DNA from: Quercus robur
Taxonomy: Eukaryota; Streptophyta; Magnoliopsida; Fagales; Fagaceae
DNA: 64,000 nt
Assembly (NCBI RefSeq): GCF_932294415.1
Contig: NC_065535.1
Coordinates: 29,094,782-29,158,781, forward strand
Reading direction: 5' to 3'
Notes under the pieces: generated by a model
Told to the model about the DNA's origin: nothing
Seen by the model: the letters and a program-made list of their open reading frames with translations, nothing else
The model's database searches: none
Made by a program: the position numbers and the translations under genes
Shown here: piece by piece, positions 47,645-58,689 of the stretch
Layout of the letters: every line of letters begins with the position of its first letter
Numbering within the stretch: position 1 is the stretch's first letter

Positions 47645-47879
47645 TCAAATGATGGCAGATGAAGCTCAGATCTACTCCCGGAGCCTCGTAAGCATTCCAA
47701 GCAAATATATCAATGTTGTTCTTAAGAAAGACTACTAACTCCTCCTTCTCCCAAGGTGGAAGCTGAGCCCCAACCTAAAAAAACTTTTCTTGATCGTCAT
47801 CAATGGGGAGTTTCTCCAAATCCTCACATTTGGCCTTCTCGGCAGGCCCGCTCGTTGGTAATTCCAGAGACATTGACTG

Positions 47880-48300
47880 CTATAAACTTTCTTTGACTAT
47901 GACCGAGGACTCAGTTGCTGGTTGATGCAAAATTGCAGACACGAGGCACTGCCTAGCCATAGATTGGTTCCCTACTAGTTCCTCAACCCAGTCTTCGGAT
48001 ATATACTTAACCTTCTGATGTACAGTTGAAGAAATGGCACCCAAGGTCTGAAGCCAAGGTCTAGCGACAATGGCCGTGTAGGGGGAGTATGCATCCACTA
48101 CTATGAAGTCCACTTCCACTACTTCTGAATTGGCCTGCACAGGCAGCCTAATTTGACCCTTTGTGGCAACAAGCTTTCCGTCAAAACCTACCAGAGGTGA
48201 ATCGTAAGCTGTCAGGACTTCAGGTTTCAAGTTCAGTCCTTTGTACAGGTCATGATACATGACTTCTACACAACTGCCTTAATCCACCATTACCCTTTTC
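47880..48300 (-). pseudogene. Tat/Retand protease
   Basis: The active-site motif reads VD*GSCVEVMYHDLYKGL: a TAA replaces the residue after the catalytic Asp (usually Gln or Gly context) near 48282. Downstream GFDGKLVATKGQIRLPV and YTAIVARPWLQTLGAISST are typical of the retropepsin fold in this lineage. Confidence 0.75.
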
Positions 48301-48577
48301 ACATCATACCCCCTATTCGAAAGGTGACCACTAAAGCGTCACTATGTGGTTGGATAGTTCCAATCTTGTCTTCATCCGAGAAACTCAATGAAGGTTGGAT
48401 TTCTAATCTAGCTCTCTTTGGCTTGAAATTTGGGTCCTTGGCTAGTGACCCGGTCACAGACATCACCTTGGCAGGTTCAGAGCCAGTTCTTCCAGGCGTA
48501 GCAAATATGACATTGATTGTGCCCAACGGGGGCCTTGAAGAAGCATTCCCCTGACCCCTTGACCCTGACTAGTCTCC

Positions 48578-49865
48578 CTATCCGTTGGGTCGGTACAGAA
48601 ATTGTTGCAACTTCCCCTCCTTAACCAGTTGTTCCAGATGGTTCCACAATGTTCGACAATCCTCAGTGGTATGTCCTCGGTCTTGATGATACTGACAATG
48701 GAGGCTTTGGTTGCACCTTGAAGGATCTTCACTCATCTTGTTCGGCCATTTAAAATACGGCTCGTTTTTTATCTTCCCTAAAACTTGATGCGCCGATTCT
48801 CGGAACACGATGTTTACAACTTGTGGGGTTGCAAGTCTAGATTATCTGGCAAAATCTCACCGGGTTTTGTTATTATTGTAACGTTCCAACCTGAAATCCC
48901 TCATCTCCTAAGGGATAACCTTGCCCTTCCCCTTATCTTACAACTGGTCTTCCTCAACCCTCTTATACTTGTCAATCCAATCCATGAGTTGACATATACT
49001 GGTGACAGGTTTCCCCGTCAAAGATTTCCTTAAGTCGTGCTCTGCAGGCAAGCCGAGCTTGAAAGTACTAATGGCCATGTCCTTAAAATCACCTTATATC
49101 TCGTTGAACATCTCCCAATATCGGTCCGAGTATGTTTTTAGAGTTTCTCCCTCTCTCATGGACAGAGATAGCAAAGAAGCCAAAGGATGAGGAGCTCTGC
49201 TGCACGTAATAAAATTGGACCCAAACGTTTGGGTGAGTTCCTTAAAGGAACGGATGGATCTTGCCCTTAGACTATCAAACCACCTCATTGCACATCAAGG
49301 CTTCATTCTTGGAATGTACAGTCATCTTTAGATTAAAGTGGCTAACATGTTCAACAGGGTCCGTTTTGCCGTTATACAAGGTGAAAGTGGGTTGAATGAA
49401 CCGCCGAGGAAGTCTTCCTTCCTCAATCCAATGGGTGAAGGGTGATTTAGAAATTTGGTTGAGTGCTTTACTCACAGCGTCATTTACTAGGCCTCTCGAA
49501 GATGAATTATTGTTTCTGCGTCTATGGCGGTAATCTTTGTCATACGAGAAAGATTTGCTGGGGGGAGTTCTTGATTTTTGCCTATAGTCTTGATCCTTCT
49601 CATCATCGGAAGAGTAGTCAGAATTGGAGGGGGCTCGCCTTCTGCGCTCGTGGCATAAGCTTATCTTTAGGTGATCAATTTCCTTTTGCATGTTTTTGGC
49701 ATTTTCTTCATGAGAGATATGGTTTTTACCTTGAGACCGACTCTTACTGGTGTGGGTAGTGTATACACTTCCCTCCCAGTCTCTCCTTCGCTTAAGTTCA
49801 CGGAAATGATCTTTATGTTGAGAGCCCATAGATTCTGCTGGATTTGGACCTGATTCTACCATCAT
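48578..49865 (-). pseudogene. Tat/Retand gag
   Basis: Starts MMVESGPNPAESMGSQ just after the PBS. Basic, Arg/Ser-rich N-terminus, then the retrotrans_gag domain (WIEEGRLPRRFIQP, YNGKTDPVEHVSHF, WFDSLRARSIRSFKEL, YSDRYWEMFNEI). The knuckle-like CQYHQDRGHTTEDCRTLWNHLEQLV follows (48700 region). Broken by a frameshift near 49280 and further lesions near 49090 and 48810. Confidence 0.8.
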
Positions 49866-49902
49866 TCATCGTTCAACGTCTAACTCACTATCGCACCGGT
49901 CT

Positions 49903-49920
49903 TTCCCATAGACAGCGCCA
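49903..49920 (-). other. Primer binding site of the Tat/Retand element
   Basis: The RC reads TGGCGCTGTCTATGGGAA, two bases inside the 5' LTR end. TGGCGC-type sites are common in the Tat branch, where an Arg tRNA has been proposed as primer; that assignment is from general knowledge. Confidence 0.65.
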
Positions 49921-49922
49921 AT

Positions 49923-50738
49923 TGTAAGGACCCGATTTGAGTTCCTAACCCAACACGTGGATGGACTTAGGCCCAAGAAGCCCAAAACAATGAATTTGTA
50001 GAGGAATGGGTTGGAAAACTAGGCTTTAGTTGGTCAAACAATGAGCTAGATAGGCTTGATGACAAAAAGATAAAAATGGATAACTGTAAAATGAAGAAAA
50101 AACGTCCTCAGCGAAATCCGAGGACAATGGTTCTTATATAATGCTCTTAGATAACATTACAAGTTTGATTGTGGATTGCTACAGTATTTCTTTTCTCAAT
50201 TTTTCGATCCTCTAATCTTGTTTCCTCCTTCTTCTTTTATACTCTCTCTCTTTTTCATCTCCACCTTCCACCTGTATGCTAGATGGTTAGGGCTGATACT
50301 TGTCCCATCAGCACTTCCCAAAGTCCTCATGTAGTAGCTGTAAGGCTGAAATACACTGTTGAGGTATCACTTCTACATTAATGCGACCAAGGGATTAGCT
50401 GCAGTGCATTTAATGCGAATGTAGCAACTTTCTCCCCAGATATTTTGGGACTCATCCTTATCTTATATATTTGCAATGCTTGTCCGCCCTAATTGAATTT
50501 CAGGGGTTGTCATCCTTGTTGTCAAACCATCTTCTAGGACCTCAGCCAAGTTCGGCCGAGGCAGTTTTCATCCTCGACACACTCTCCGGAGCTATTATGA
50601 CCAAACCCCACCTTTTATTTATCAGTGCAATCTCCTTTGACGAAAACTTCTCCTCCTCAGGCAAATCCTCATTCTCGACTTGGGCCACAGGCCCAATATA
50701 TGGATAAATAATGAACTTCTGGGCTTAAAGGCCCTACA
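49923..50738 (-). repeat. 5' LTR of the Tat/Retand element
   Basis: 816 bp, TG...CA, the same sequence as 39184-40201 except for the single-copy U3 segment and scattered substitutions. Flanked on the right by the target duplication ATAAT. Confidence 0.9.
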
Positions 50739-51353
50739 ATAATAATAATGTCTTGTATGGTACTAAAGCATTAAAATGTCCATTACTTTTTTCTTCTCCA
50801 TCTCTTGCATTTTCATAGTTTCAAAATTTGAGCTTCTACCATAAATCCAAAATTTAAAAAAAATTAAAAGAATAGAGAAAAGTTGAAATTTATTTTCTCA
50901 ATTTATTTTGAGGAATCAAATTACATCTCTAAACTTTATGTATATAGATTAATCTCTTACTTTGATGATTGATCATCAATAACTATGAATTACATGTTTT
51001 ACAATTGTTTATCTATTTTACAATTGTTTAATTTTAATAGGCTTTGTATGACAATTATTGTTTGTTTATAATTTTATATTAATAATTTTAGGTTATTTTT
51101 TTATTATTGTCTTTTGATCTTGCCCCCTCTAAATTGAAATTCTGACTCCGCCACTGATTGTGGAGTTCACTTATTAAATTCATGGTAAGGTTTACCATAA
51201 ATGTGAAAGGAATGAGTACTATTTATCTATACTCCGGAAATACTTAAAAATTTTCCGTCCTAAAGATGCCAAATTGCCAATATTAATATTCCTTTTTTTT
51301 TTTTCTTCGCTGGAAGCCAATATTTGTATTCCAAAGACTAAAAATGAAGTTAA

Positions 51354-51652
51354 GGTTATGTTTGGATTTGGATGAAAAAGCCAGCGCGTCTGCGTCTAGC
51401 GTTTTTTTTTTGGCATGTGTTTAAGAGAGAAATTTCACTGTTACGGCTACTGTTTATGTACTGTAGCCATAATATTTGACTTTTCAACCCCTTTTTAGCA
51501 CATCAGTGGGTCCCGTGCACTGTTCACGGGACCCACAAATCTTACTTTTCAGCAACTTTTTCATTAAAAATGAGTCCCATGATACTATTCACACATTTAA
51601 AAATTATTTTACTATAGTGTTTTTTAGTTTTCAGCTGTATCCAAATAGACCC
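51354..51652 (+). mobile_element. MITE 1 (TAA target duplication)
   Basis: Ends resembling GGGTCTRTTTGGAT (here GGTTATGTTTGGAT...ATCCAAATAGACCC), flanked by TAA at 51351-51353 and 51653-51655. A 3-bp TWA duplication and such TIRs point to the PIF/Harbinger (Tourist-like) group. It contains CACTGTTCACGGGACCCACA. Confidence 0.75.
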
Positions 51653-51808
51653 TAAATGCATATTGTTGTGAGTAAGCTCATGCATAGAAGATGTGGGCTA
51701 TTGACTAAAATTAATTGCAAATAAATTACTGGGCCATATTTGGAAATATTCCTTTTTTTTTTTTTTCTTTTTTTTGCTGGGAGCCAATATTAGTATTCCA
51801 AAGACTAA

Positions 51809-52111
51809 GTGTGTGTTTGGATTCCAAGTCTGCGTTTCCAAGCTGCGTTTTGTTCCTTTTTTTTTTTTTTTTTTTTTTCACGCGTTTTTGGAGTATTGCG
51901 GTTACTGTTCAATGAACAGTAACTGCAAATGTTGATTTTTTGCAGTGAACAGTGCACATATGCACTGTTCACGGACCCACAAATTTCATTTTTTTATCAA
52001 TTTTTTCATTAAAAATGGGTCCCACAGTACTATTCACACATTTAAAAATTATTTTGCTACAGTGTTTTCAGTTTTCAGTTTCAGCAAAATAAGTTCTATC
52101 CAAACACACCC
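51809..52111 (+). mobile_element. MITE 2 (TAA target duplication)
   Basis: GTGTGTGTTTGGATTCC...ATCCAAACACACCC, flanked by TAA at 51806-51808 and 52112-52114. Same family and orientation as MITE 1. Confidence 0.78.
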
Positions 52112-52114
52112 TAA

Positions 52115-52393
52115 GGGTCTGTTTGGATAGAACTTATTTTGCTGAAACTGAAAACTGAAAACTGAAAACATTGTAGTAAAATAATTTTTAAATGTGTGAA
52201 TAGTACTGTGGGATCCATTTTTAATGAAAAAGTTGATAAAAAGTGGAGTTTGTGGGACCTGTGAATAGTGCTCAAGTGCAGTATTCACAGAAAACCGGGT
52301 CAACAGTTGCAGCTGAAAAGAAAAAAAAAAAAAAAAAAAAAAGAGAGAGAGAAAACGCAGACGCAGCACTTTAAGTGCTATCCAAACGAACAC
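52115..52393 (-). mobile_element. MITE 3, inverted next to MITE 2
   Basis: GGGTCTGTTTGGATAG...ATCCAAACGAACAC, flanked by TAA at 52112-52114 (shared with MITE 2) and 52394-52396. It is inverted relative to MITE 2, so the joint is a long palindrome: about 40 bp around 52113 match almost perfectly, and the arms extend for about 280 bp. Confidence 0.78.
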
Positions 52394-52396
52394 TAA

Positions 52397-52692
52397 AGAT
52401 GAAGTTAAATGCATATTATTGTTAGTAAGCTCATGCCTAGAACTAGAAGACGTGGGCTATTGACTAAAATTAACTGCAAATAAATTACTGGGCATTATTT
52501 TATGTTTCCAATGTTCTTATTATAAATTTGTTAATATACACTCAATGTATATAATTTTACACATAATTTTTGCATTTTTTAAGTATGTACATATTTAATA
52601 CGTGAAATGAGTGATCTGTAAGGATGAGGTATATTAACAGATGTATAATAATCATACCCATAATTTAATAATCCATATTTGTTGAATTCTCA

Positions 52693-52733
<41 letters not shown>

Positions 52734-53102
52734 CCGAACCTAATATTCTCAAAAATTAAAGGTTGAACTCTTGTTATTAGTTTGTTACCAGGGATATTCC
52801 TGGAGGACCAGGACAATAAAATAGAGACAAACTTAGTGAACACGCTAGATAGCAAGATGACAATAACTATTGATTATTCTTAATTAATTATTGAATTTAT
52901 TGCATGGTCCACTAAAAGGATGAACTCTTTGATGCGCAGTTGGTGAAAACTGATCAAAAGAGAGTCATACATGAAATACTAGCTAGTAATCAAAACAATA
53001 GCAACAGAAAATCTGTAGGGTTCTAACTCAGATCAACACGAAACCAGCAATGAAAACAAGATCGATGTGTCCCATATATGATCATGAACAAACAAGTTTA
53101 AT
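52397..53102. other. Spacer between the MITEs and the DUF538 gene
   Basis: AT-rich, with a poly(A)-(TA) microsatellite at 52692-52732. It probably includes the 3' UTR of the DUF538 gene. No other gene seen. Confidence 0.4.
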
Positions 53103-53585
53103 TCATTCAGTACTATTGGCCTTCTTCTCCAAATACTTCTGCTTCTCTTCCTCAGTCATGAAAGCTGTAACTGGGAAAGACTTTCCAATCCCCATAGGTG
53201 TCTTGAAATATATTTTCTTGCTTGCAGGGTCATCTATGCTCATCTCAGTTATAGGCACCCACAAAAACACTTGCTTGCTCTTAATACCAGTCATCTTCTT
53301 CATCTTGAATTTCTCCACGTATGCTGTCACCTCTATGGAATAACTCACCCGGGTGTTGCTCCCAACAAAGAAATGCTCATATGGGGCCTTTTGTTTCATC
53401 CAAACAAACCCAGTTTCTCTAACTCTTCCACACTCTTCAAGGTCCTGCAATGGAAGAACACCCTTGGGGAAACCTAGCTCTTCCAAAAGATCTATGGAGT
53501 GGCGGTAACATTCTTCAGGACCATGCACAATCTCTGCCCCAGCACGCTCGTCCTGATCCCTTGATGTAATGCTATTGCTAGCCAT
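53103..53585 (-). CDS. DUF538 family protein (intact, single exon, 160 aa)
   Basis: An uninterrupted 160-residue frame starting MASNSITSRDQDERAGAEIV. The DUF538 domain (PF04398) runs from about residue 20 to 140, with ECYRHSIDLLEELGFPKGVLPL, GFVWMKQK and VSYSIEVTAYVEKFKMKKMTGIKSKQVFLWVP. No signal peptide is seen at the N-terminus, unlike many DUF538 members; the C-terminus is Lys/Glu-rich (TEEEKQKYLEKKANSTE). The molecular role of DUF538 is not settled; a fold related to bactericidal/permeability-increasing proteins and stress responsiveness have been proposed. The start fits because the frame opens with this ATG and a TATA-like element lies about 86 bp upstream. No lesions. Confidence 0.92.
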   Translation of the reverse strand: MASNSITSRDQDERAGAEIVHGPEECYRHSIDLLEELGFPKGVLPLQDLEECGRVRETGFVWMKQKAPYEHFFVGSNTRVSYSIEVTAYVEKFKMKKMTGIKSKQVFLWVPITEMSIDDPASKKIYFKTPMGIGKSFPVTAFMTEEEKQKYLEKKANSTE

Positions 53586-53664
53586 TTTGAGTTAGTCACA
53601 GAACAATTTTTTATGGGTTTGTGACTTTGTGTGTTGAGGAATGGAAAACTCGTATGATCGGATT

Positions 53665-53674
53665 TGTATATATG
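53665..53674 (-). promoter_or_regulatory. TATA-like element of the DUF538 gene
   Basis: CATATATACA on the minus strand, 80-89 bp upstream of the ATG at 53585, a normal plant TATA position if transcription starts about 30 bp downstream. Confidence 0.45.
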
Positions 53675-54630
53675 ATGTATGACATAGAGTCATAGACTAT
53701 AGGGTTCGAGAGGTGGTTGGCTGGAGGTTGAGCTAAATAGGGTTATTGAAGAGAGTGGTTAACCAAATCAACGCGCACTTGCTGACTTTGTCGGCGTATT
53801 CAAATCACCTGCACTGTATTTTTTTTGGTAACCTTCATTCTTTGAAAAGAAGAATTCTCATTACTCGCTTTATTATGGGTAGGCTTAAATTCTCTTCCTT
53901 AACTTTTAAGTAAATATAAGAGTTACCAATACATGAGTTAGCTAGCCAAACACGCAAGTTCGGAGTCTTTGATTGCGTGACTATGTGTTTAATTTGAAAA
54001 TGAGACGAAGTTTGAAATGGGTTTTGGGGCCTTTTGGCAATGGTGGAAATAGTGCCTAGAAAAAGTTCCATGTTTTTTGGGGAACAAATGAAGTCTAGTG
54101 TTAGGAAGTACTTAATTATCAAATTTCTAACTACTCTGTTGCCATTAGTGTTTTATTAATTTAAAAATGACACAAGTTTGAAGTCTAGTGTTAGGAAGCA
54201 TTATTTATCAAATTTCTACCTACCCTATCGTGTTTTGGCAATGAAAGCTAGACCGATTCGTGAACGATTAGGATGCTGTGGGTTCCAGTTTCTTCATTTT
54301 AAGAAAGAATGTCACATTATCAAGACACCAAAAGGAAAAAAGAAATGATTTTATTCATTTTAATATTCTATTTTTGGTGTGTGTTAATCAAAATTGTCAC
54401 AATCTCTTCATCCCAACTTAGATGGGATTCGACATGAGAAAGTCTTTGGACACAATAAAACCCCATAAAATTTTCACATCAAGTTTGTTTTGAGTTGTGA
54501 TGGATATACTTATGGTGGTCTGACATATTTCAACTTGTTGTAAAAATTTTGTAAGATTTTGTTGACTGTACAAGAACCCACAATGTTTTTGTGTGAGATT
54601 GAGAAAACAAATATGTGCGTATCTGTGTTT

Positions 54631-54776
54631 TGGGTTATCTTACAATGAGGAATTATTCAAGCAAGATTTTCAAGATGCCTGCTACTAAACCCTGTTTAGA
54701 CTATTTTTATTTATTTTATGTAACATGTATAGTTCTAGTATGGTACAAGTTTTGTAGCAATAAACAAAGATAATGA

Positions 54777-54824
<48 letters not shown>

Positions 54825-54987
54825 TGGGTTATCTTACAGTGAGGAATTATTCAAGCAAGATTTTTAAGATGCCTGCTACTAAACTCTATTTAGAATATTT
54901 TTATTTAATTTATGTAACATGTCTAGTTCTAGATGGTACAATTTTTGTAACAATAAACAAAGATAATGAATATATATATATATATAT
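54631..54987. repeat. Two-copy tandem repeat, period 194 bp, ending in microsatellites
   Basis: TGGGTTATCTTACARTGAGG...AATAAACAAAGATAATGAATATATATA occurs at 54631 and 54825. The first copy ends in (TA)n(GT)n and the second in (TA)n. Confidence 0.85.
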
Positions 54988-55641
54988 ATGAAGAAATGGT
55001 GTCGCAATATTTGGTTAGACTATTCTACTTCCTTTTGATAAGATACTTTGCAAAACGCATGGTGAGACTGTAAATTTTTAAGTGTAAAAGTCAGTTTCTT
55101 TGTAATAAAATACATAATGTTGGTATGGGTTTCAGTTAACTTTAATCGGTAAAGTTTCTTATAATTAAATAAAAGATTTGAGGTTCGATCATTCACCTAT
55201 ATCAAAAACAAATTGATATTTTGGTTTGATGATAAAAGAGCAACTATCAAGAGACACGTTAGTTGAAACCCCAAAAAAAAAAAAATAATGACCATCGGCC
55301 CAAAAAGAAGAAAAGCAACATGGACGTTCTGGACAACTCATTACTTCCAAGGAAGTAACGAACAATCTAATGATTCACGATGGGCCCAACCTATAATCAC
55401 ACCGGGCCAGTTTTAGTCATGATGTTTTTTGGTTCTTTTGGACCCTAATTTGAGGACATTCATCTTACACATGATCAAGAATTGAAGATCATACTCTATC
55501 TTTTAATCAAAAGAAGGAAAAAGAAAAAGAAAAAAACTAAAAGGGATCACAGTAATGATCAATCCAAGTGGTACTAACAATGTCATTGATTATGCAAACA
55601 CTATTGATGCTCCCTCTGTATTCAACTTTCCAAACCCTTCA

Positions 55642-55678
<37 letters not shown>

Positions 55679-55681
55679 AGT

Positions 55682-56085
55682 AAGTATTTTTAACACACAT
55701 ACGGAAAGAGGGGAGAATGTCTTAAAGAAACTTACAGTGGTATATATTCAAAAGGGCCTAACTCTTAAATACACAACACATACTTTAAACCCCTTTAACT
55801 CATATTCATTTTCCAATGTGGGGTTAACCCACTGTTTTTTCTTTTGAAAATACTAAGTATTTTTAACATACACATGGGGGAGAGGGGAGAAAGTCTTAAA
55901 GAAACTTACAGTGGTGTATATCCAAAAGGGCATAACTCTTGAATATACAGCACAGACTTTAAACCTCTTTAACTCATATTCATTTTTCAATGTGAGATTA
56001 ACCCACTGTTTTTTCTTTTAAGAATACTAAGTATTTTTAACACACATACGGGTGAAAGGGGAGAAGATCTTAAAGAAACCCTTCA
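55682..56085. repeat. 2.3-copy tandem repeat, period 173-174 bp
   Basis: AAGTATTTTTAACAYACA recurs at 55682, 55855 and 56029, followed each time by GGGGAGAA and CTTAAAGAAAC. The third copy is partial. Non-coding. Confidence 0.85.
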
Positions 56086-58362
56086 AGTGATTTTGCTAAT
56101 TGCTTCATTTTATATTACATTTCCCATGTTAAAAAAAATAAAATTAAATAAATAAATAAAACAAAAAAAAAAAAACTAGGAAATGATAAGAATTAAGAAG
56201 ATACGATGAGACCCAGTTAATAGACATAAAAAATAAAAAGATGTGTCCTCATAGTTCATGTGTCTTCTTTTAGATTGGAGTGTAGGGCAAAGCAAAAGCA
56301 TGTGGTCCAGCATGATTGAATGTTTTGTTTTTGTTCCCCCCATCTCATACTCAATACTATATACTCTTTCATTTACGTATTAGCTAGTGTCCCATGTGAT
56401 GAATTCTATCCTCATTATCTCCCACCATTTTACAAACCTCATTTTTTTGTCTTTTGACTTTTGTTTCAGCTTTATTTTATGTTTTGTGCTTTTCCTAATC
56501 TTTCTCATCTTGAGGTAGGTAAAGTTAAAGGTTACTTATGTGATGAACCACATCCAAGGAAAAAGTTGTGGGTAGTATTGTTTTGCGAGGGAAGTAAAAT
56601 AAGAGTATGGTCAAAAGATTAGATGGATGTCCAATCTTTTTCTATTGGTCATCGATTGGACCGCTGATATTTGTCACATTTTAAAAACTAAGAATCAAAA
56701 CAATATAATAGTGTAAAATTTAATTTATGGGAAGATGGACTCCCTTTGATTTTCAACAAGTACTTTTAGATACGACTATTATAAAATTTTAGTTCTATAT
56801 TTCGTGGTATAGTTAAGTGTCTATTTGTTTCTATAATAAAAAAGTATCTATATTTCTATGTAGCAACTCAGCAAATAATTAGACTTTCTTATACAAAGTG
56901 ACAACTTGACAACTTGTTGTAAAACCACTTTGAGCAAATTACAAAATTCTCCTATAGTTTGGGGATGGTTCTAAATTAAATCCTATGTTTTTAAACTATT
57001 ACCATGAATATTTAAAATCATTTTATTATACACACTCAATGAGTATCTTTTTTTGAGAAAATTTCAATTTATTGTGTTTGCTACAGATGATAACTATTTA
57101 TTATCATATCAAGACATCAAAATACACATTTAATGAGTATTTATTAACTAAAACTAACATAAATTCACTAAAGTTATGACTAAAGTTATCTAAACACAAC
57201 AAATATTTTCATGTGAAATTATGCGGTTTTTATTATTACTATATAAAAACTGTGAAATTATATAAAAATCAATCATTTAATTATTGTTAACAAGATATTC
57301 ATAATAAAATTACATATTATACATGCTCATGTCTAAATTATATTATATCATATATTATATAGCATAGAATAAAATTGTTTCATAAACGTTATAGTTGCAT
57401 AAATTGGATGCACTCTCCTATTTTTGGTAATTTTTTTTCTTATGTCATATGACACACTATAAGTATATTAAAATGATTAACAATATTTACTTTGAATAAA
57501 ATTTAATTGCAAAAATTTTAAAAACACTATTTCTATTAAATTTGTACTACTAAGAGTTATTAATTTAAATGAATTTCATTAATTATTTTATACTATTTAA
57601 TAAATATCCTAATTGTTTTGTTTTAATAATAATGATTGGATGTATACATTGTACACGTATTGTGTAACTCAAGTTTTTTTTTTTTTTTTTTTTAGGGAAA
57701 ACTAAAGTTGTATACTTTAACTTGAACACTATTACCCAAATTTTAAAAAATTAAAATACTATTCAAATTAAAAATTAATTATCAAAATTTCTACCAAGGG
57801 TTTTCATTCTTTATTTTAAAATACCTATGAATTTTTTTTTGATAAAAATATACCTACGATTTTCATTAAACGGTGCATATAACTAGCATAACATTAATCA
57901 ATTTTTTTTTTTTTTTATAAAATATTTCCATCTTTGTCACATTTGACTTTTATTATTTGCTCAAATGTTTGACATGTAGTTCAATAATTATAAATAAATA
58001 AAAGAAATTAATAACACCCACATTCGGATCCTTTTTTATTTATTTAATTTGTGTGGATTAAGATAAATGGGCAGAACCGGACCTTCCAAGTTCCAATTCT
58101 TCGATTCGATCTACCTTTCTTTCTTTTCTTTCTCTCTCTTTCTCATAAGTCTTTTAAAAAAAACAATAAAAAAATCAGAGAGATTCGCAAACCGAAAGAG
58201 AGAGAGCAAAAAAAAAAAAAAAAAAAATCGAATCCACAAAATATTATAGCTGTGCTTTTGCAGCAATAATTATTGCATTTCATGGAAAGAGAGCTCTGCT
58301 CTCTAAAAAAAGCTAGTCGAAGAAGAACGCACAAATAGAGATTATATCATAGGTAGTGTGTA

Positions 58363-58689
58363 ATGGTGGTGTTGCCCATATCGACAAAAACGACGACGTG
58401 GTGGAAGAAGAAGAAGAAACAACAAAATACTACTAGTTTTGGTGGTTGTGGCGAGGGCTTAACGGTAATTTCACGGTGCTTCTTCCTGTTGATGCTATTC
58501 TTGTCAACCGGCGGTGATGGTAACAAATCGATCTTGCTCGTCGAAGCTAACAGTCACGGCGGCGGCGGAGGTGGTGGCGTCGGCGGAGGCTGGGCTTCCT
58601 CGGCGTCTTCCAATGTCGGGATAGCCATCATCGTGACGGCCATGGCCGGAATTGCCTTGGCCGCCACCGTCGTCTACTCTCGTAGGTAA
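58363..58689 (+). CDS. Small Gly-rich two-segment membrane protein (hypothetical, 108 aa)
   Basis: A 108-residue frame. The N-terminus is basic (WWKKKKKQQN), followed by a hydrophobic segment CFFLLMLFLS (residues 39-48 region), a Gly run (SHGGGGGGGVGGGW, about 64-77) and a strongly hydrophobic segment VGIAIIVTAMAGIALAATVVYS (about 84-105) ending in RR. The sequence is clearly more GC-rich than its flanks. I do not recognise a family. Its stop is 193 bp before the ATG of the TBC gene on the same strand. It is either a separate small gene or a long upstream ORF in the leader of the TBC mRNA. Confidence 0.5.
   Translation: MVVLPISTKTTTWWKKKKKQQNTTSFGGCGEGLTVISRCFFLLMLFLSTGGDGNKSILLVEANSHGGGGGGGVGGGWASSASSNVGIAIIVTAMAGIALAATVVYSRR

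Larger units (their letters stand above)
39184..50738 (-). mobile_element. Complete but dead Tat/Retand-lineage Ty3/gypsy element
   Basis: 11.56 kb between perfect 5-bp target duplications ATAAT (39179-39183 and 50739-50743). Minus-strand order: 5' LTR (50738-49923), PBS, gag, protease, RT, RNase H, a second archaeal-type RNase H, integrase, an 81/162-bp tandem array, an oppositely directed antisense gene (40751-43152, plus), PPT, 3' LTR (40201-39184). The dual RNase H, YIDDMVVKS RT motif and antisense gene are traits known from the Tat branch (Ogre/Retand/RIRE2/Grande). Pol carries at least nine in-frame stops. Confidence 0.9.
38649..51156. mobile_element. Small hAT-like element split by the Tat/Retand insertion
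   Basis: Left terminus TAGGGGCGGAG (38649) and right terminus CTCCGCCACTG (ending 51156) are imperfect inverted repeats. They are flanked by ATTGTGGG (38641-38648) and ATTGTGGA (51157-51164), an 8-bp target duplication with one mismatch, the length typical of hAT transposons. Removing the nested element leaves about 950 bp with no transposase frame, so it is non-autonomous. A TA microsatellite lies at 38704-38729. Confidence 0.65.
51283..52500. repeat. Tandem duplication carrying MITEs
   Basis: A segment GCCAATATTNGTATTCCAAAGACTAA...ATGCATATTNTTG...GTGGGCTATTGACTAAAATTAA...TAAATTACTGGGC occurs twice (about 51310-51735 and about 51780-52490). The first copy has one MITE at GTTAA|ATGC, the second has two MITEs at GACTAA|AGATG. 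Each copy preserves the empty site of the other's insertion. Confidence 0.8.
53675..58362. other. Long AT-rich intergenic region
   Basis: No supported genes over about 4.7 kb. It contains two tandem duplications (54631-54987 and 55682-56085), TA/GT microsatellites (54778-54824, 54971-54989) and many poly(T) runs. The last about 300 bp (from 58060) have CT-rich and GA-rich tracts, fitting the 5' region of the gene at 58363. Confidence 0.5.
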
